Both the position numbers and the translations under genes were made by a program. From Geodermatophilus siccatus (GTDB lineage Bacteria > Actinomycetota > Actinomycetes > Mycobacteriales > Geodermatophilaceae), in NCBI RefSeq assembly GCF_900103785.1, contig NZ_FNHE01000005.1:1-64000 (forward strand): a stretch of DNA of 64,000 nt, in the 5' to 3' direction. Shown here piece after piece: positions 46,141-55,046 of the stretch (the stretch's first letter is position 1; each line of letters opens with the position of its first letter). A model generated the notes under the pieces. It had not been told where the DNA came from and made no database searches. It was given only the letters and a program-made list of their open reading frames with translations.

Positions 46141-47232
46141 GTGACCGTCATCTCCGTCCCGCAGGCCTTCAACGAAGACGACCTGTACGTGGACCTGCGG
46201 TCGATCGTCGACGCCCCGCTGTACCTCAAGTGCGAGGGCTTCAACTTCGCCGGCTCGATCAAGCTCAAGGCCGCCACCGAGATGGTCGAGGCCGCGGAGC
46301 GGGACGGCGTCCTGAAGCCGGACTCCGTGCTGATCGAGTCCTCGTCGGGCAACCTCGGCGTGGCGCTGGCCATGATCGCGGCCAGCCGCGGCTACCGGTT
46401 CCTGTGCGTGACCGACCCGCGCTGCAACCTGTCGACCCGGCGGCTGATGGAGGCCCTGGGCACCCAGGTGCACACCGTCACCGAGGAGGACCCGGGGGGC
46501 GGCGGCCTGCTGGCGGCGCGGAAGAACTACGTGCGTGCGATGTGCGCGTCCGACAGCCGCTACGTGTGGCTCAACCAGTACCGCAACCCGAACAACTGGG
46601 GAGCGCACTACCGCCGGACGGCGCCGGCCATCGCCCGGTCCTTCCCCGAGCTGGACGTGTTGTTCCTGGGTGCGGGCACCACCGGCACCCTGATGGGCTG
46701 CGCGCGCTGGTTCAAGGCGTGGCACCGGCCGGTGCGGATCGTCGCCGTCGACAGCGTCGGTTCCGTCTCGTTCGGCGGACCGCCCAGCCGGCGGGTTATT
46801 CCCGGCCTGGGCAGCGGTGAGCGGCCGGAGATGCTCGACGAGTCCTACGTGGACGAGGTGGTCATGGTCGAGGAGGCGGACACGATCCGCGCCTGTCACC
46901 AGCTGGCCCGCCGCGGGTTCCTGTTCGGCGGCTCCACGGGCACGGTGGTCAGCGGGGCGGCGAGCTGGCTGGCCCGAAACGGGAGCGCCGACGTCACCGC
47001 CGTCGCCATCGCGCCCGACCTGGGCGAGCGCTACCTCGACACCGTCTACCAGACCAACTGGCTCGAGGACCTCTTCGGCAAGGACGTGCTGGACCCGGTC
47101 CAGGACGCCCGCCCGTTCCCGGAGGGCCTGTCGCGGCCGGCCGAGACGGGCGCCGAGCCGGGTGGCGCCCTGGTCACCTCCCGGCCGGACGCCGACGTCG
47201 TCCAGCTGCCCCTGCCGCGGGCGGGGAGCTGA
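46141..47232 (+). CDS. sbnA: SbnA-like N-(2-amino-2-carboxyethyl)-L-glutamate synthase
   Basis: 363 residues, PLP-dependent cysteine-synthase fold. In staphyloferrin B synthesis SbnA condenses O-phosphoserine with glutamate to the ACEGA precursor of 2,3-diaminopropionate. PLP Lys is K41 (AGSIKLK), the substrate loop is ESSSGNLGVALA (replacing TSGNT of CysK), and the phosphate cup is LGAGTTGTLMG. SSSGN is characteristic of the SbnA branch. GTG 46141 follows GAGGAG at 7 bases. First gene of a seven-gene unit that also contains sbnB (54006-55046), which completes Dap synthesis. Confidence 0.9.
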   Translation: MTVISVPQAFNEDDLYVDLRSIVDAPLYLKCEGFNFAGSIKLKAATEMVEAAERDGVLKPDSVLIESSSGNLGVALAMIAASRGYRFLCVTDPRCNLSTRRLMEALGTQVHTVTEEDPGGGGLLAARKNYVRAMCASDSRYVWLNQYRNPNNWGAHYRRTAPAIARSFPELDVLFLGAGTTGTLMGCARWFKAWHRPVRIVAVDSVGSVSFGGPPSRRVIPGLGSGERPEMLDESYVDEVVMVEEADTIRACHQLARRGFLFGGSTGTVVSGAASWLARNGSADVTAVAIAPDLGERYLDTVYQTNWLEDLFGKDVLDPVQDARPFPEGLSRPAETGAEPGGALVTSRPDADVVQLPLPRAGS

Positions 47233-47233
47233 C

Positions 47234-50200
47234 GTGCTGGGACACCCCGTGGACATCGTCTCCGCCGGCGCGGGCGCCCCCGCGCCGGCGGCCGACCCCG
47301 TGGTCACCGGCTACACCGCGGTGCTGGCCGAGGTGCTCGCCGTCGACACCGTCGACCCGGACGCGCACGTCTTCGACGACCTGGGCGCCGACTCCATGGT
47401 CATGGCCCGCTTCTGCGCCCGGGTGCGCAAGCGGACCGACCTGCCGGCGGTCTCCATCAAGGACGTCTACGCGCACCCGACGCTGCGCGCCCTGGCCGGC
47501 GCGCTCGCCCCCGCACCGGCACCCGCGCCGGCCGACCCGGTCGCCTCGGGCCTGGCGGAGGTGCTCGCCGAGGTGCTGCAGGTGGACTCGGTCGACCCGG
47601 ACGCGCACGTCTTCGACGACCTGGGCGCCGACTCCATGGTCATGGCCCGCTTCTGCGCCCGAGTGCGCAAGCGGACCGACCTGCCGGCGGTCTCCATCAA
47701 GGACGTCTACGCGCACCCGACGCTGCGCGCCCTGGCCGGCGCGCTCGCCCCCGCACCGGCACCCGCGCCGGCCGCGAACCCCGTCCAGGGCGAACTGGCC
47801 GCCGTCCTGGCCGACGTGCTCCAGGTGGAGTCCGTCGACCCGGACGCGCACGTCTTCGACGACCTGGGCGCCGACTCCATGGTCATGGCCCGCTTCTGCG
47901 CCCGGGTGCGCAAGCGGACCGACCTGCCGGCGGTCTCCATCAAGGACGTCTACGCGCACCCGACGCTGCGCGGCCTGGCGGCGGCCGTCGCCGAGCCGGT
48001 CCCGGCGGTCGCCGAGCCGGTCCCGGCGGTCGCCGAGCCGGCCGGGGCCGCTCCGGCCCCGGCGTCGGAGGCACCGGCCCGCACCGTCCGGCGGGCCACC
48101 GGCGTCGAGTACGTGCTGTGCGGGGTGATGCAGGCGCTGGTCTTCCTCGCCTACTCGTGCGTCAGCACGCTGGTCGCCATCCGGGGGTTCGTGTGGGTCT
48201 CCGAGGGGGGCAGCCTGCTGCAGGACTACCTGCGGGCGGTCGTCTTCGGCAGCGCGACCACGGTCGCTCTCTGCGTCTTCCCGATCGTGGCCAAGTGGGT
48301 GCTGATCGGCCGGTGGGAGCCCCAGCAGATCCCCGTCTGGAGCCTGGCCTACGTCCGCTTCTGGGTGGTCAAGACGCTGATCCGGTCGAACCCCCTGGTG
48401 CTGCTGACCGGCGGGCGGTCGCACACCAGTTCCAGCTCACCGCTGCACGTGCTCTACCTGCGGGCCCTGGGCGCGAAGATCGGGCGAGGCGTCGCGATCT
48501 ACTCCCGCAACGTCCCCGTCTGCACCGACCTGCTGACCGTCGGCGACGGCACGGTGATCCGCAAGGAGTCGTTCTTCAACTGCTACCGAGCCCACGACGG
48601 CGTCATCCAGACCGGCCCGGTCACCCTCGGGGCGCACGTCTTCGTCGGTGAGGCGACCGTGCTCGACATCGGCACCGCCATGGGCGACGGGGCGCAGCTG
48701 GGTCACTCCTCGGCCCTGCACCCCGGCCAGTCCGTGCCGGCCGGTGAGCACTGGCACGGTTCCCCGGCGCAGCCCACCACGGCCGACTACCGGGGGGTCG
48801 AGGAGGTTGACCTCGGCACCACCAGGAGGTTCGTCTACGGCCTCACCCAGGTGGTGACCACTCTGCTGGTCACCGTGCCGCTGGGGGTCGGTGCCTTCGC
48901 GTTCCTGTCGATCGTGTTCCCGTGGCTCGCCGACCTCCTCGACCCGGGAGAGGCGGCCTACGGGCAGTGGAGCTTCTACGAGAACGCCCTGGTCACCTCG
49001 GCCACCGTCTTCTTCGGCTTCTTCCTCGTCGGACTGCTCGTCCAGGTCACCGTTCCCCGCGTGCTCAACCTGTTCCTCGAGCCCGACCGGGTCTACCCCC
49101 TGTACGGCTTCCACTACTCGGTCCACCGGGGGATCGCCCGCCTGACCAACAGCCGGTTCTTCGCGTTCTTCTTCGGGGACTGCTCCTACATCGTCCACTA
49201 CCTGCGCGCCCTCGGGTACGACCTGTCCCAGGTCCAGCAGACGGGGTCGAACTTCGGCTCGTTGATCACGCACGAGACGCCGTTCATGGCGAAGGTCGGA
49301 CGCGGCACGATGATCGCCTGCGGTCTGTCGTTGGTGAACGCGGAGTTCTCCAGCTCCTCCTTCCGGCTCGCCCGGACGGAGATCGGGGCCCACAACTTCC
49401 TGGGCAACAACGTCGTCGTCCCCTCGCAGGGCAGGACCGGGGAGAACTGCCTCCTCGCCACCAAGGTCCAGGTGCCGGTCGACGGCGAGGTCCGGCACGA
49501 CGTCGGGCTGCTGGGCTCGCCCAGCTTCGAGATCCCGCGCACGGTCGCGCGTGACGCGCGGCTCGGCGAGGTCACCCCCGAGGAGGTGCAGCGCCTGCTG
49601 CCCGTGAAGAACAGGCACAACCTCGTCTCGATGGCGCTGTACCTGCTGGTGCGGTGGTTCTACGTGTTCCTGTTCACCGTGCTGACGGCCGCGACCCTGG
49701 AGCTGTACAGCACCTACGGCGGCTCGGTGGTCGCGCTCTTCAACGCCGTCCTGCTCGTGGTGGGCATCTCGTACTGGGTCCTGGTCGAGCGGTCCGTCGC
49801 CTGGATGAAGGCCCTGCGGCCGGACGGCATCTCGATCTACGACCGGGCGTTCTGGCGGCACGAGCGGTTCTGGAAGGTCCCGGCCGTGAGGTACGTGCAC
49901 GTCCTCAACGGCACACCGTTCAAGAACCTCCTCTGGCGCGGGCTGGGTGTCCGGATCGGCAAGCGGGTCTTCGACGACGGCGCCGCGGTCATCGAGAAGT
50001 CCTTCGTCACGATCGGGGACGAGTGCACGCTCAACGCCCGCACCATGCTGCAGTCCCACTCCCAGGAGGACGGCGGCTTCAAGTCCGACCGGATCACGGT
50101 CGGAGCGCGCTGCACCCTGGGCGTCGGCGCCTACGTCCACTACGGCACGACGATCGGCGACGGCGCGGTCCTCGCCACCGACACCTTCCTCATGAAGGGC

Positions 50201-50467
50201 GAGCAGCTGCCGCCGGGTGAGCACTGGGCCGGTAACCCCGCCGTCGAGCAGCCCCCGTTCGCCGCCCTCCTCCCCACTCCCACCCCCGCCCCCGTCCCGC
50301 GTCCCCGCGACGCCGCCCCCACCGAACCACCCAGCCTGTCCGTGGAGGAGCTCATGGCCCTGTTCCAGGAGGACGGCGCGCCCGGCCCGTCCTCGCCCAC
50401 CGTCCCGCTGCCGCGCAGGAGCGGCCGGCACCGCGCCACCCAGCGTCACCTGGCGGGGTCCCGGTGA
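47234..50467 (+). CDS. Triple-carrier, six-helix Pls-type NRPS terminal protein
   Basis: 1077 residues. Three phosphopantetheine carrier domains (about 15-90, 95-170, 176-250) have identical cores (DDLGADSMVMARF; serines S54, S134, S215), separated by AP-rich linkers. After a PVPAVAE linker, from about 290, come three pairs of membrane helices (about 291-315, 330-352; 538-565, 586-608; 798-825, 830-855), each pair followed by a hexapeptide beta-helix domain (about 375-500, 620-760, 880-1010). That is the TIGR02353-like C-terminal module of epsilon-poly-L-lysine synthetase, where tandem acyltransferase-like domains elongate the polymer at the membrane. The adenylation domain, fused in Pls, is the next gene here. 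GTG 47234 with GGGGAGC ahead. Confidence 0.88.
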   Translation: MLGHPVDIVSAGAGAPAPAADPVVTGYTAVLAEVLAVDTVDPDAHVFDDLGADSMVMARFCARVRKRTDLPAVSIKDVYAHPTLRALAGALAPAPAPAPADPVASGLAEVLAEVLQVDSVDPDAHVFDDLGADSMVMARFCARVRKRTDLPAVSIKDVYAHPTLRALAGALAPAPAPAPAANPVQGELAAVLADVLQVESVDPDAHVFDDLGADSMVMARFCARVRKRTDLPAVSIKDVYAHPTLRGLAAAVAEPVPAVAEPVPAVAEPAGAAPAPASEAPARTVRRATGVEYVLCGVMQALVFLAYSCVSTLVAIRGFVWVSEGGSLLQDYLRAVVFGSATTVALCVFPIVAKWVLIGRWEPQQIPVWSLAYVRFWVVKTLIRSNPLVLLTGGRSHTSSSSPLHVLYLRALGAKIGRGVAIYSRNVPVCTDLLTVGDGTVIRKESFFNCYRAHDGVIQTGPVTLGAHVFVGEATVLDIGTAMGDGAQLGHSSALHPGQSVPAGEHWHGSPAQPTTADYRGVEEVDLGTTRRFVYGLTQVVTTLLVTVPLGVGAFAFLSIVFPWLADLLDPGEAAYGQWSFYENALVTSATVFFGFFLVGLLVQVTVPRVLNLFLEPDRVYPLYGFHYSVHRGIARLTNSRFFAFFFGDCSYIVHYLRALGYDLSQVQQTGSNFGSLITHETPFMAKVGRGTMIACGLSLVNAEFSSSSFRLARTEIGAHNFLGNNVVVPSQGRTGENCLLATKVQVPVDGEVRHDVGLLGSPSFEIPRTVARDARLGEVTPEEVQRLLPVKNRHNLVSMALYLLVRWFYVFLFTVLTAATLELYSTYGGSVVALFNAVLLVVGISYWVLVERSVAWMKALRPDGISIYDRAFWRHERFWKVPAVRYVHVLNGTPFKNLLWRGLGVRIGKRVFDDGAAVIEKSFVTIGDECTLNARTMLQSHSQEDGGFKSDRITVGARCTLGVGAYVHYGTTIGDGAVLATDTFLMKGEQLPPGEHWAGNPAVEQPPFAALLPTPTPAPVPRPRDAAPTEPPSLSVEELMALFQEDGAPGPSSPTVPLPRRSGRHRATQRHLAGSR
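47351..47972 (+). repeat. Tandem near-identical DNA repeats encoding the three carrier domains
   Basis: Units start at 47351, 47591 and 47834. Units 1 and 2 match over 184 bases (47351-47534 against 47591-47774) with one difference (47422 G, 47662 A). Unit 3 matches unit 1 exactly for 139 bases (47834-47972). Synonymous sites are identical too, which points to recent duplication or gene conversion. Confidence 0.92.
47987..48040 (+). repeat. 21-bp tandem repeat in the carrier-to-membrane linker
   Basis: GTCGCCGAGCCGGTCCCGGC(G) is repeated at 47987-48007 and 48008-48028, with a partial third copy. It codes AEPVPAV repeats, a flexible hinge. Confidence 0.7.
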
Positions 50468-52998
50468 CCGCCCTCGGCACGCGCCCGACCACGGACGTCC
50501 ACCGGGCGTTCTGGCGGGAGCTGCTGCTCGCCGGCGGGTCGACGGCCCTCCCCCGCTGGGCCCCCGCCCCGGTGCCGGGCACCGCGGAGGTCGAGGTGCC
50601 GCTCTCCGACGCCACCCTCGTCGCGCTGCGCCGGCTGGCCGACCGGCTCGCCGTCCCGCTGGGGTCGGTGCTGCTGGCCGGACACGGCCGGGTGCTGGCC
50701 GCGCTGACCGGCGAGCCCGACGTCGTCACCGGCTACGTCGCCGGGGACGGCGGGGCGCCGCTGCCCTGCCGGCTGCGGGTGGACGTCGGCTCGTGGCGGG
50801 AGCTGGTCCGGGCGGCCGCGAGCACCGAGGCCGGACTGCTGGCGCACCGGCACGCGGACCTCTCCGCCCTCCGGCGCGAGCTCGGCACCTCCGGGCCGTC
50901 GTCCGAGGCGCTGTTCGACCCCACCGGCGTCGGCGGCGAGCTGCCCGGCGGCGCGGTGCTGGCGGTCGTGCCGGTGCACCGCGGCGAGCGGTTGGCCCTG
51001 CGGCTGTCGTACCGCACCGACGTGCTCGACGCGGAGGCGGCCGCGCGGATCGGCGGCTACCACCGGGCCGCGCTGGACGAGCTGGCCACCGACCCCGACG
51101 CCGGCCCGATGGCGGCCGTGCTGCTCTCGACCGAGGAGCTGGTGTCCCAGCTCGACGGGCTGGCCGGGCCGCACCGCGAGCTGCCCGACCGCCGGGTGCA
51201 CGAGCTCATCGAGGAGCAGGCCCGCCGGCACCCGGACGACGTCGCCGCCGTCCACGGCGCGGAGCGGATCACCTACCGCGAGCTCGACGGCCGCGCCAAC
51301 CAGGTCGCCCGCGCCCTGCTCGCCCGGGGCCTGCAGCCCGAGGACGTCGTCGCGGTGGTCACCGAGCGCGACCTGGACTGGCTGACCGCCGTGCTGGCCG
51401 TGTTCAAGGCCGGCGGCGCGTACCTGCCGGTCGAGCCGCACTTCCCGGCCGACCGGATCGCCCGGACCCTCTCCCGCGCGGAGTGCCGGCTGGTGCTCAC
51501 CGAGCCGGGCAGCACCGCCTCCCTCGACGCCGCGCTGACCGGGCTGGCCGGGGTGCAGGCGCTGACCGTCGGCGGCGCCGCGGCCGAGGGGCACCCCGCC
51601 ACCAGCTCCGGCGTGCAGGTGGGCCCCGACCAGCTGGCCTACCTCTACTTCACCTCCGGCTCGACCGGCGAGCCCAAGGGCGCGATGTGCGAGCACGCCG
51701 GGATGCTCAACCACCTCCTGGCCAAGATCGACGACCTCGGCGTCGTCGAGGGCGGGGTGGTCGCGCAGGTCGCGCCGCAGTGCTTCGACATCTCGCTGTG
51801 GCAGCTGGTGTCGGCGCTCGTCGTCGGCGGGCGGACGGTCATCGTGCCGCAGGAGGTGGTCCTCGATGCCGAGCGCTTCGTCGACCGGCTGGTCGACGAG
51901 CACGTCACGGTGGTGCAGGTGGTGCCGTCCTACCTCGAGGTCGTGCTGACCTACCTGGAGGCGCACCCCCGTGCGCTGCCGGACCTGCGCTGCGTGTCGG
52001 TCACCGGGGAGGCGCTGAAGAAGGAGCTCGTGCAGCGCTGGTTCGCCGCGCAGCCGGACATCGCGCTGGTCAACGCCTACGGGCTGACCGAGACCTCCGA
52101 CGACACCAACCACGAGGTCATGCACGAGGTGCCGCACGGGGACCGGGTGCCGCTGGGCCGGCCGATCGCCAACGTCGAGGTGCGGGTGGTCGACGAGCAC
52201 CTGGTGCCGGTGCCCCTGGGCGCGCCCGGGGAGATCGTCTTCTCCGGCGTCTGCGTCGGCCGCGGCTACGTCAACGACCCCGAGCGGACCGCGGCCGCCT
52301 TCGTGCCCGACCCGTACCGCCCAGGCCGGCGGCTCTACCGCAGCGGCGACTCCGGGCGCTGGCTGCCCGACGGCGAGCTGGAGTTCCTCGGCCGGCGGGA
52401 CAGCCAGGTGAAGATCTCCGGCTTCCGGATCGAGATCGGCGAGATCGAGAACACCCTGCTGCGCGTGCCCGGCGTGCGCGACGGCGCGGTCGTCGTCGCC
52501 GAGGGCCCCGACCGCAGCCGGCACCTGGTCGCGTTCTGGACCGGCCCCGACCCCATCCCGGACGACGTCCTGCGGGACTCCCTCGCCGGCGCCCTGCCGG
52601 TGTACATGGTGCCGCGGGCCTTCCACCGCCGGGAGTCCCTGCCGCTGACGCCCAACGGCAAGATCGACACCAAGGCGCTCACCGCGCTGGCCGGGGAGCT
52701 GCTCACCGGCAGTCAGGAGCACGACGCGCCGACCACGCCGACCGAGCGGCGGCTGGCGGGGATCTGGTCGACGGTGCTCGGCGTCCCGGCCGACCAGATC
52801 GGCCGGCGGGACTCCTTCGCCGCCCTCGGCGGGACCTCCCTGTCGGCGGTGAAGCTCCTGGTCGCCCTGGGCCGCGCGGTGTCGCTGAAGGAGCTCCAGG
52901 CCGCACCCGACCTCGCCGCCCTCGCCGCGCTGCTCGACGGGCGCGCCGGCTCCTCCCCCGTCCCCACCCCCCGAACTCCGGAAGGCAGTGCCCGATGA
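50464..52998 (+). CDS. NRPS adenylation-carrier protein with partial condensation-like N-terminus
   Basis: 844 residues. About 20-220 resembles the C-terminal half of a condensation domain, without an HHxxxDG motif. About 235-745 is an adenylation domain: A3 YFTSGSTGEPKG, A4 FDISLWQLV, A5 NAYGLTETSDDTNHE, A7 YRSGDSGRWLPDG, A8 QVKISGFRIEIGEIE, A10 PNGKIDTKAL. About 755-825 is a carrier (FAALGGTSLSAVKLL). Aligning to GrsA by eye gives pocket residues D235, I236, W239, S278, S299, T301, A322, D330, D331, K517; the acid pair suggests a basic side chain such as Dap. GTGA overlap with the preceding gene. No thioesterase or epimerase. Confidence 0.88.
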   Translation: MTALGTRPTTDVHRAFWRELLLAGGSTALPRWAPAPVPGTAEVEVPLSDATLVALRRLADRLAVPLGSVLLAGHGRVLAALTGEPDVVTGYVAGDGGAPLPCRLRVDVGSWRELVRAAASTEAGLLAHRHADLSALRRELGTSGPSSEALFDPTGVGGELPGGAVLAVVPVHRGERLALRLSYRTDVLDAEAAARIGGYHRAALDELATDPDAGPMAAVLLSTEELVSQLDGLAGPHRELPDRRVHELIEEQARRHPDDVAAVHGAERITYRELDGRANQVARALLARGLQPEDVVAVVTERDLDWLTAVLAVFKAGGAYLPVEPHFPADRIARTLSRAECRLVLTEPGSTASLDAALTGLAGVQALTVGGAAAEGHPATSSGVQVGPDQLAYLYFTSGSTGEPKGAMCEHAGMLNHLLAKIDDLGVVEGGVVAQVAPQCFDISLWQLVSALVVGGRTVIVPQEVVLDAERFVDRLVDEHVTVVQVVPSYLEVVLTYLEAHPRALPDLRCVSVTGEALKKELVQRWFAAQPDIALVNAYGLTETSDDTNHEVMHEVPHGDRVPLGRPIANVEVRVVDEHLVPVPLGAPGEIVFSGVCVGRGYVNDPERTAAAFVPDPYRPGRRLYRSGDSGRWLPDGELEFLGRRDSQVKISGFRIEIGEIENTLLRVPGVRDGAVVVAEGPDRSRHLVAFWTGPDPIPDDVLRDSLAGALPVYMVPRAFHRRESLPLTPNGKIDTKALTALAGELLTGSQEHDAPTTPTERRLAGIWSTVLGVPADQIGRRDSFAALGGTSLSAVKLLVALGRAVSLKELQAAPDLAALAALLDGRAGSSPVPTPRTPEGSAR

Positions 52999-53975
52999 CG
53001 TCCTCGTCCCTGCTCGACGTGGAGCTGCGCCCCGGCAGCCCCCCGGTGCTGCGGGTCGGCTCCCCCGGGGACCCCGCGGCCTGGGCCGCCGAGCACCGCG
53101 GCGCGCTGCGCGCCGCCGTCCTCGAGCACGGGTCGCTGCTGGTGCGCGGCCTGGGCCTCGCCGACGCGGACACGGCCGCCGCCGTCGCCGGCCGGCTGAC
53201 CGACCGGCTGGTCGGCGAGCGGGAGGCCTTCGCGCCCCGGGAGCCCCGACCCGGCGGGCTGTTCTCGAGCACGCCGTGGCAGGCCAACCAGCCGATGTGC
53301 ATGCACCACGAGCTCAGCTACGCGCTCGAGGTGCCCGGCCTGCTGCTCTTCGCCTGCCTCACCGCGCCCACCTCGGGTGGGGCGACCGCGGTGGCCGACG
53401 CACCGACCGTCCTCGCCGCGCTGCCGGCGGACCTGGTGGCCCGCTTCGAGCGGGAGGGCTGGATGCTCACCCGCAGCTACAACGACGAGATCGGGGCCTC
53501 GGTCGAGGAGGCCTTCGGCACCGACGACCGGGGCGCCGTCGAGGACTACTGCCGGGCCAACGGGATCGAGTTCGAGTGGCAGCCCGACGGTGGCCTGCGC
53601 ACCCGGCAGCGGCGCAGCGCCGTCGTCCGCCACCCCGTGACCGGCCAGCGGTGCTGGTTCAACCAGGTCGCCTTCCTCAACCAGTGGACGCTGGCCGAGG
53701 AGGTGCGCGAGTACCTGGTGGACGTGTACGGCGAGGACGGGTTGCCGTTCAACACGCGGTTCGGCAACGGCGACCCGATCGGCGAGGACGTCGTGCAGGT
53801 CGTCAACGAGGTCTACGAGGCCAACACCGCCCGGAACCCCTGGCAGGACGGCGACCTGCTGCTGGTCGACAACATCCGCACCGCGCACAGCCGGGAGGCC
53901 TACGAGGGCCCCCGCGAGGTGCTCGTCGGGCTCGCCGACCCGACCCGCCTGGCCGAGCACGCGCCGACCGCCTGA
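52995..53975 (+). CDS. SyrP-like TauD/TfdA-family Fe(II)/2-oxoglutarate oxygenase
   Basis: 326 residues. Double-stranded beta-helix enzyme with the facial triad H104-x-E106 (MHHELSYA) and distal H298 (DNIRTAHSREAY), and R307 (GPREVLVG) for 2-oxoglutarate. This is the SyrP subgroup, whose known member beta-hydroxylates an aspartyl residue on a carrier. Here it could hydroxylate a carrier-bound or free amino acid of the pathway. The ATG overlaps the NRPS stop (ATGA), so expression is tightly coupled. Confidence 0.88.
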   Translation: MTSSSLLDVELRPGSPPVLRVGSPGDPAAWAAEHRGALRAAVLEHGSLLVRGLGLADADTAAAVAGRLTDRLVGEREAFAPREPRPGGLFSSTPWQANQPMCMHHELSYALEVPGLLLFACLTAPTSGGATAVADAPTVLAALPADLVARFEREGWMLTRSYNDEIGASVEEAFGTDDRGAVEDYCRANGIEFEWQPDGGLRTRQRRSAVVRHPVTGQRCWFNQVAFLNQWTLAEEVREYLVDVYGEDGLPFNTRFGNGDPIGEDVVQVVNEVYEANTARNPWQDGDLLLVDNIRTAHSREAYEGPREVLVGLADPTRLAEHAPTA

Positions 53976-54005
53976 CGCCCGCCCGCCCCCCTCCCCAGGA
54001 GTCCC

Positions 54006-55046
54006 ATGTCCCAGCAGCTGACCGTGCCGCCGTTCGCGGTGGTCCCCGGTGCGCAGGTCCAGTCCGCCCTGCACGGGCGCGAGAAGCAGATCGTCGAGCT
54101 CGTCGAGGCCACCTACCTGCTGCACGCGGAGGGGGACACGGTCAACCCGCCGTCCTACTTCCTGCGCTTCCCCGACCGGCCCTCGGCGCGGATCATCGCG
54201 CTGCCGGCCTCCGTCGGCGGCGACGTCCGCGTCGACGGGATGAAGTGGATCTCCAGCTTCCCGGACAACGTGGCCGCCGGCATCCCCCGGGCCTCGGCCG
54301 TGCTCATCCTCAACGACCACGACACCGGCTACCCGTTCGCCTGCATGGAGGCGTCGGTCATCAGCGCCACCCGGACCGCGGCCTCGGCCGCCGCGGCCGC
54401 CGACTGGCTGAGCCGGAGCCGCAGCGGGGGCCGCCCGACCCGGGTGGGCTTCGTCGGGACCGGGCTCATCGCCCGGTACGTGCACACCTACCTCGCCGCG
54501 ACCGGCTGGTCGTTCGACGAGATCGGCGTGCACGACCTCTCCGCCGACAGCGCGGCCGGCTTCCGCGGCTACCTGGAGCACTCGGGGACCTCGGCCCGGC
54601 TCACCCTGCACGACACGGCCGAGGAGCTGGTCCGCAGCAGCGACCTGGTCGTGTTCGCCACGGTCTCCGCGGAGCCGTACGTCAGCGACGTGTCGTCCTT
54701 CGACCACGCCCCGCTGGTGCTGCACGTGTCGCTGCGCGACCTCGCGCCGGAGGTGCTGCTGGCCTCGACCAACCTCGTGGACGACGTCGAGCACTGCCTC
54801 AAGGCGAACACCTCCCCGCACCTGGTCGAGCAGATGACCGGCAGCCGCGACTTCCTGCTCGGCACGCTCGCCGACGTCATGACCGGCCGGGTGACGGTGC
54901 CCGAGGGCCGGCCGGTCGTCTTCTCGCCGTTCGGCCTCGGCGTCCTCGACCTCGCGGTCGGCAAGGCGGTCTACGACGAGATCGCCGCGACCGGGCAGCT
55001 GCACGTCGTCGAGGACTTCTTCAGCGAACTGCGGCGCCACGGGTGA
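54006..55046 (+). CDS. sbnB: SbnB-like 2,3-diaminopropionate synthase
   Basis: 346 residues, ornithine-cyclodeaminase/mu-crystallin fold. In staphyloferrin B synthesis SbnB uses NAD to oxidise and cleave ACEGA to L-2,3-diaminopropionate and 2-oxoglutarate. NAD-binding VGFVGTGLIARYVH lies at about 147-160; MKWISSFPDN and LNDHDTGYPFACMEAS are family segments. It is in the same unit as sbnA but separated by three NRPS-related genes. ATG 54006 with CCCAGGAG-like sequence upstream. The next gene overlaps by 4 bases. Confidence 0.92.
   Translation: MSQQLTVPPFAVVPGAQVQSALHGREKQIVELVEATYLLHAEGDTVNPPSYFLRFPDRPSARIIALPASVGGDVRVDGMKWISSFPDNVAAGIPRASAVLILNDHDTGYPFACMEASVISATRTAASAAAAADWLSRSRSGGRPTRVGFVGTGLIARYVHTYLAATGWSFDEIGVHDLSADSAAGFRGYLEHSGTSARLTLHDTAEELVRSSDLVVFATVSAEPYVSDVSSFDHAPLVLHVSLRDLAPEVLLASTNLVDDVEHCLKANTSPHLVEQMTGSRDFLLGTLADVMTGRVTVPEGRPVVFSPFGLGVLDLAVGKAVYDEIAATGQLHVVEDFFSELRRHG

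Noticed and set aside
46141..47232. Reading sbnA as cysteine synthase
   Set aside because: The SSSGN loop and co-occurrence with sbnB indicate the diaminopropionate branch.
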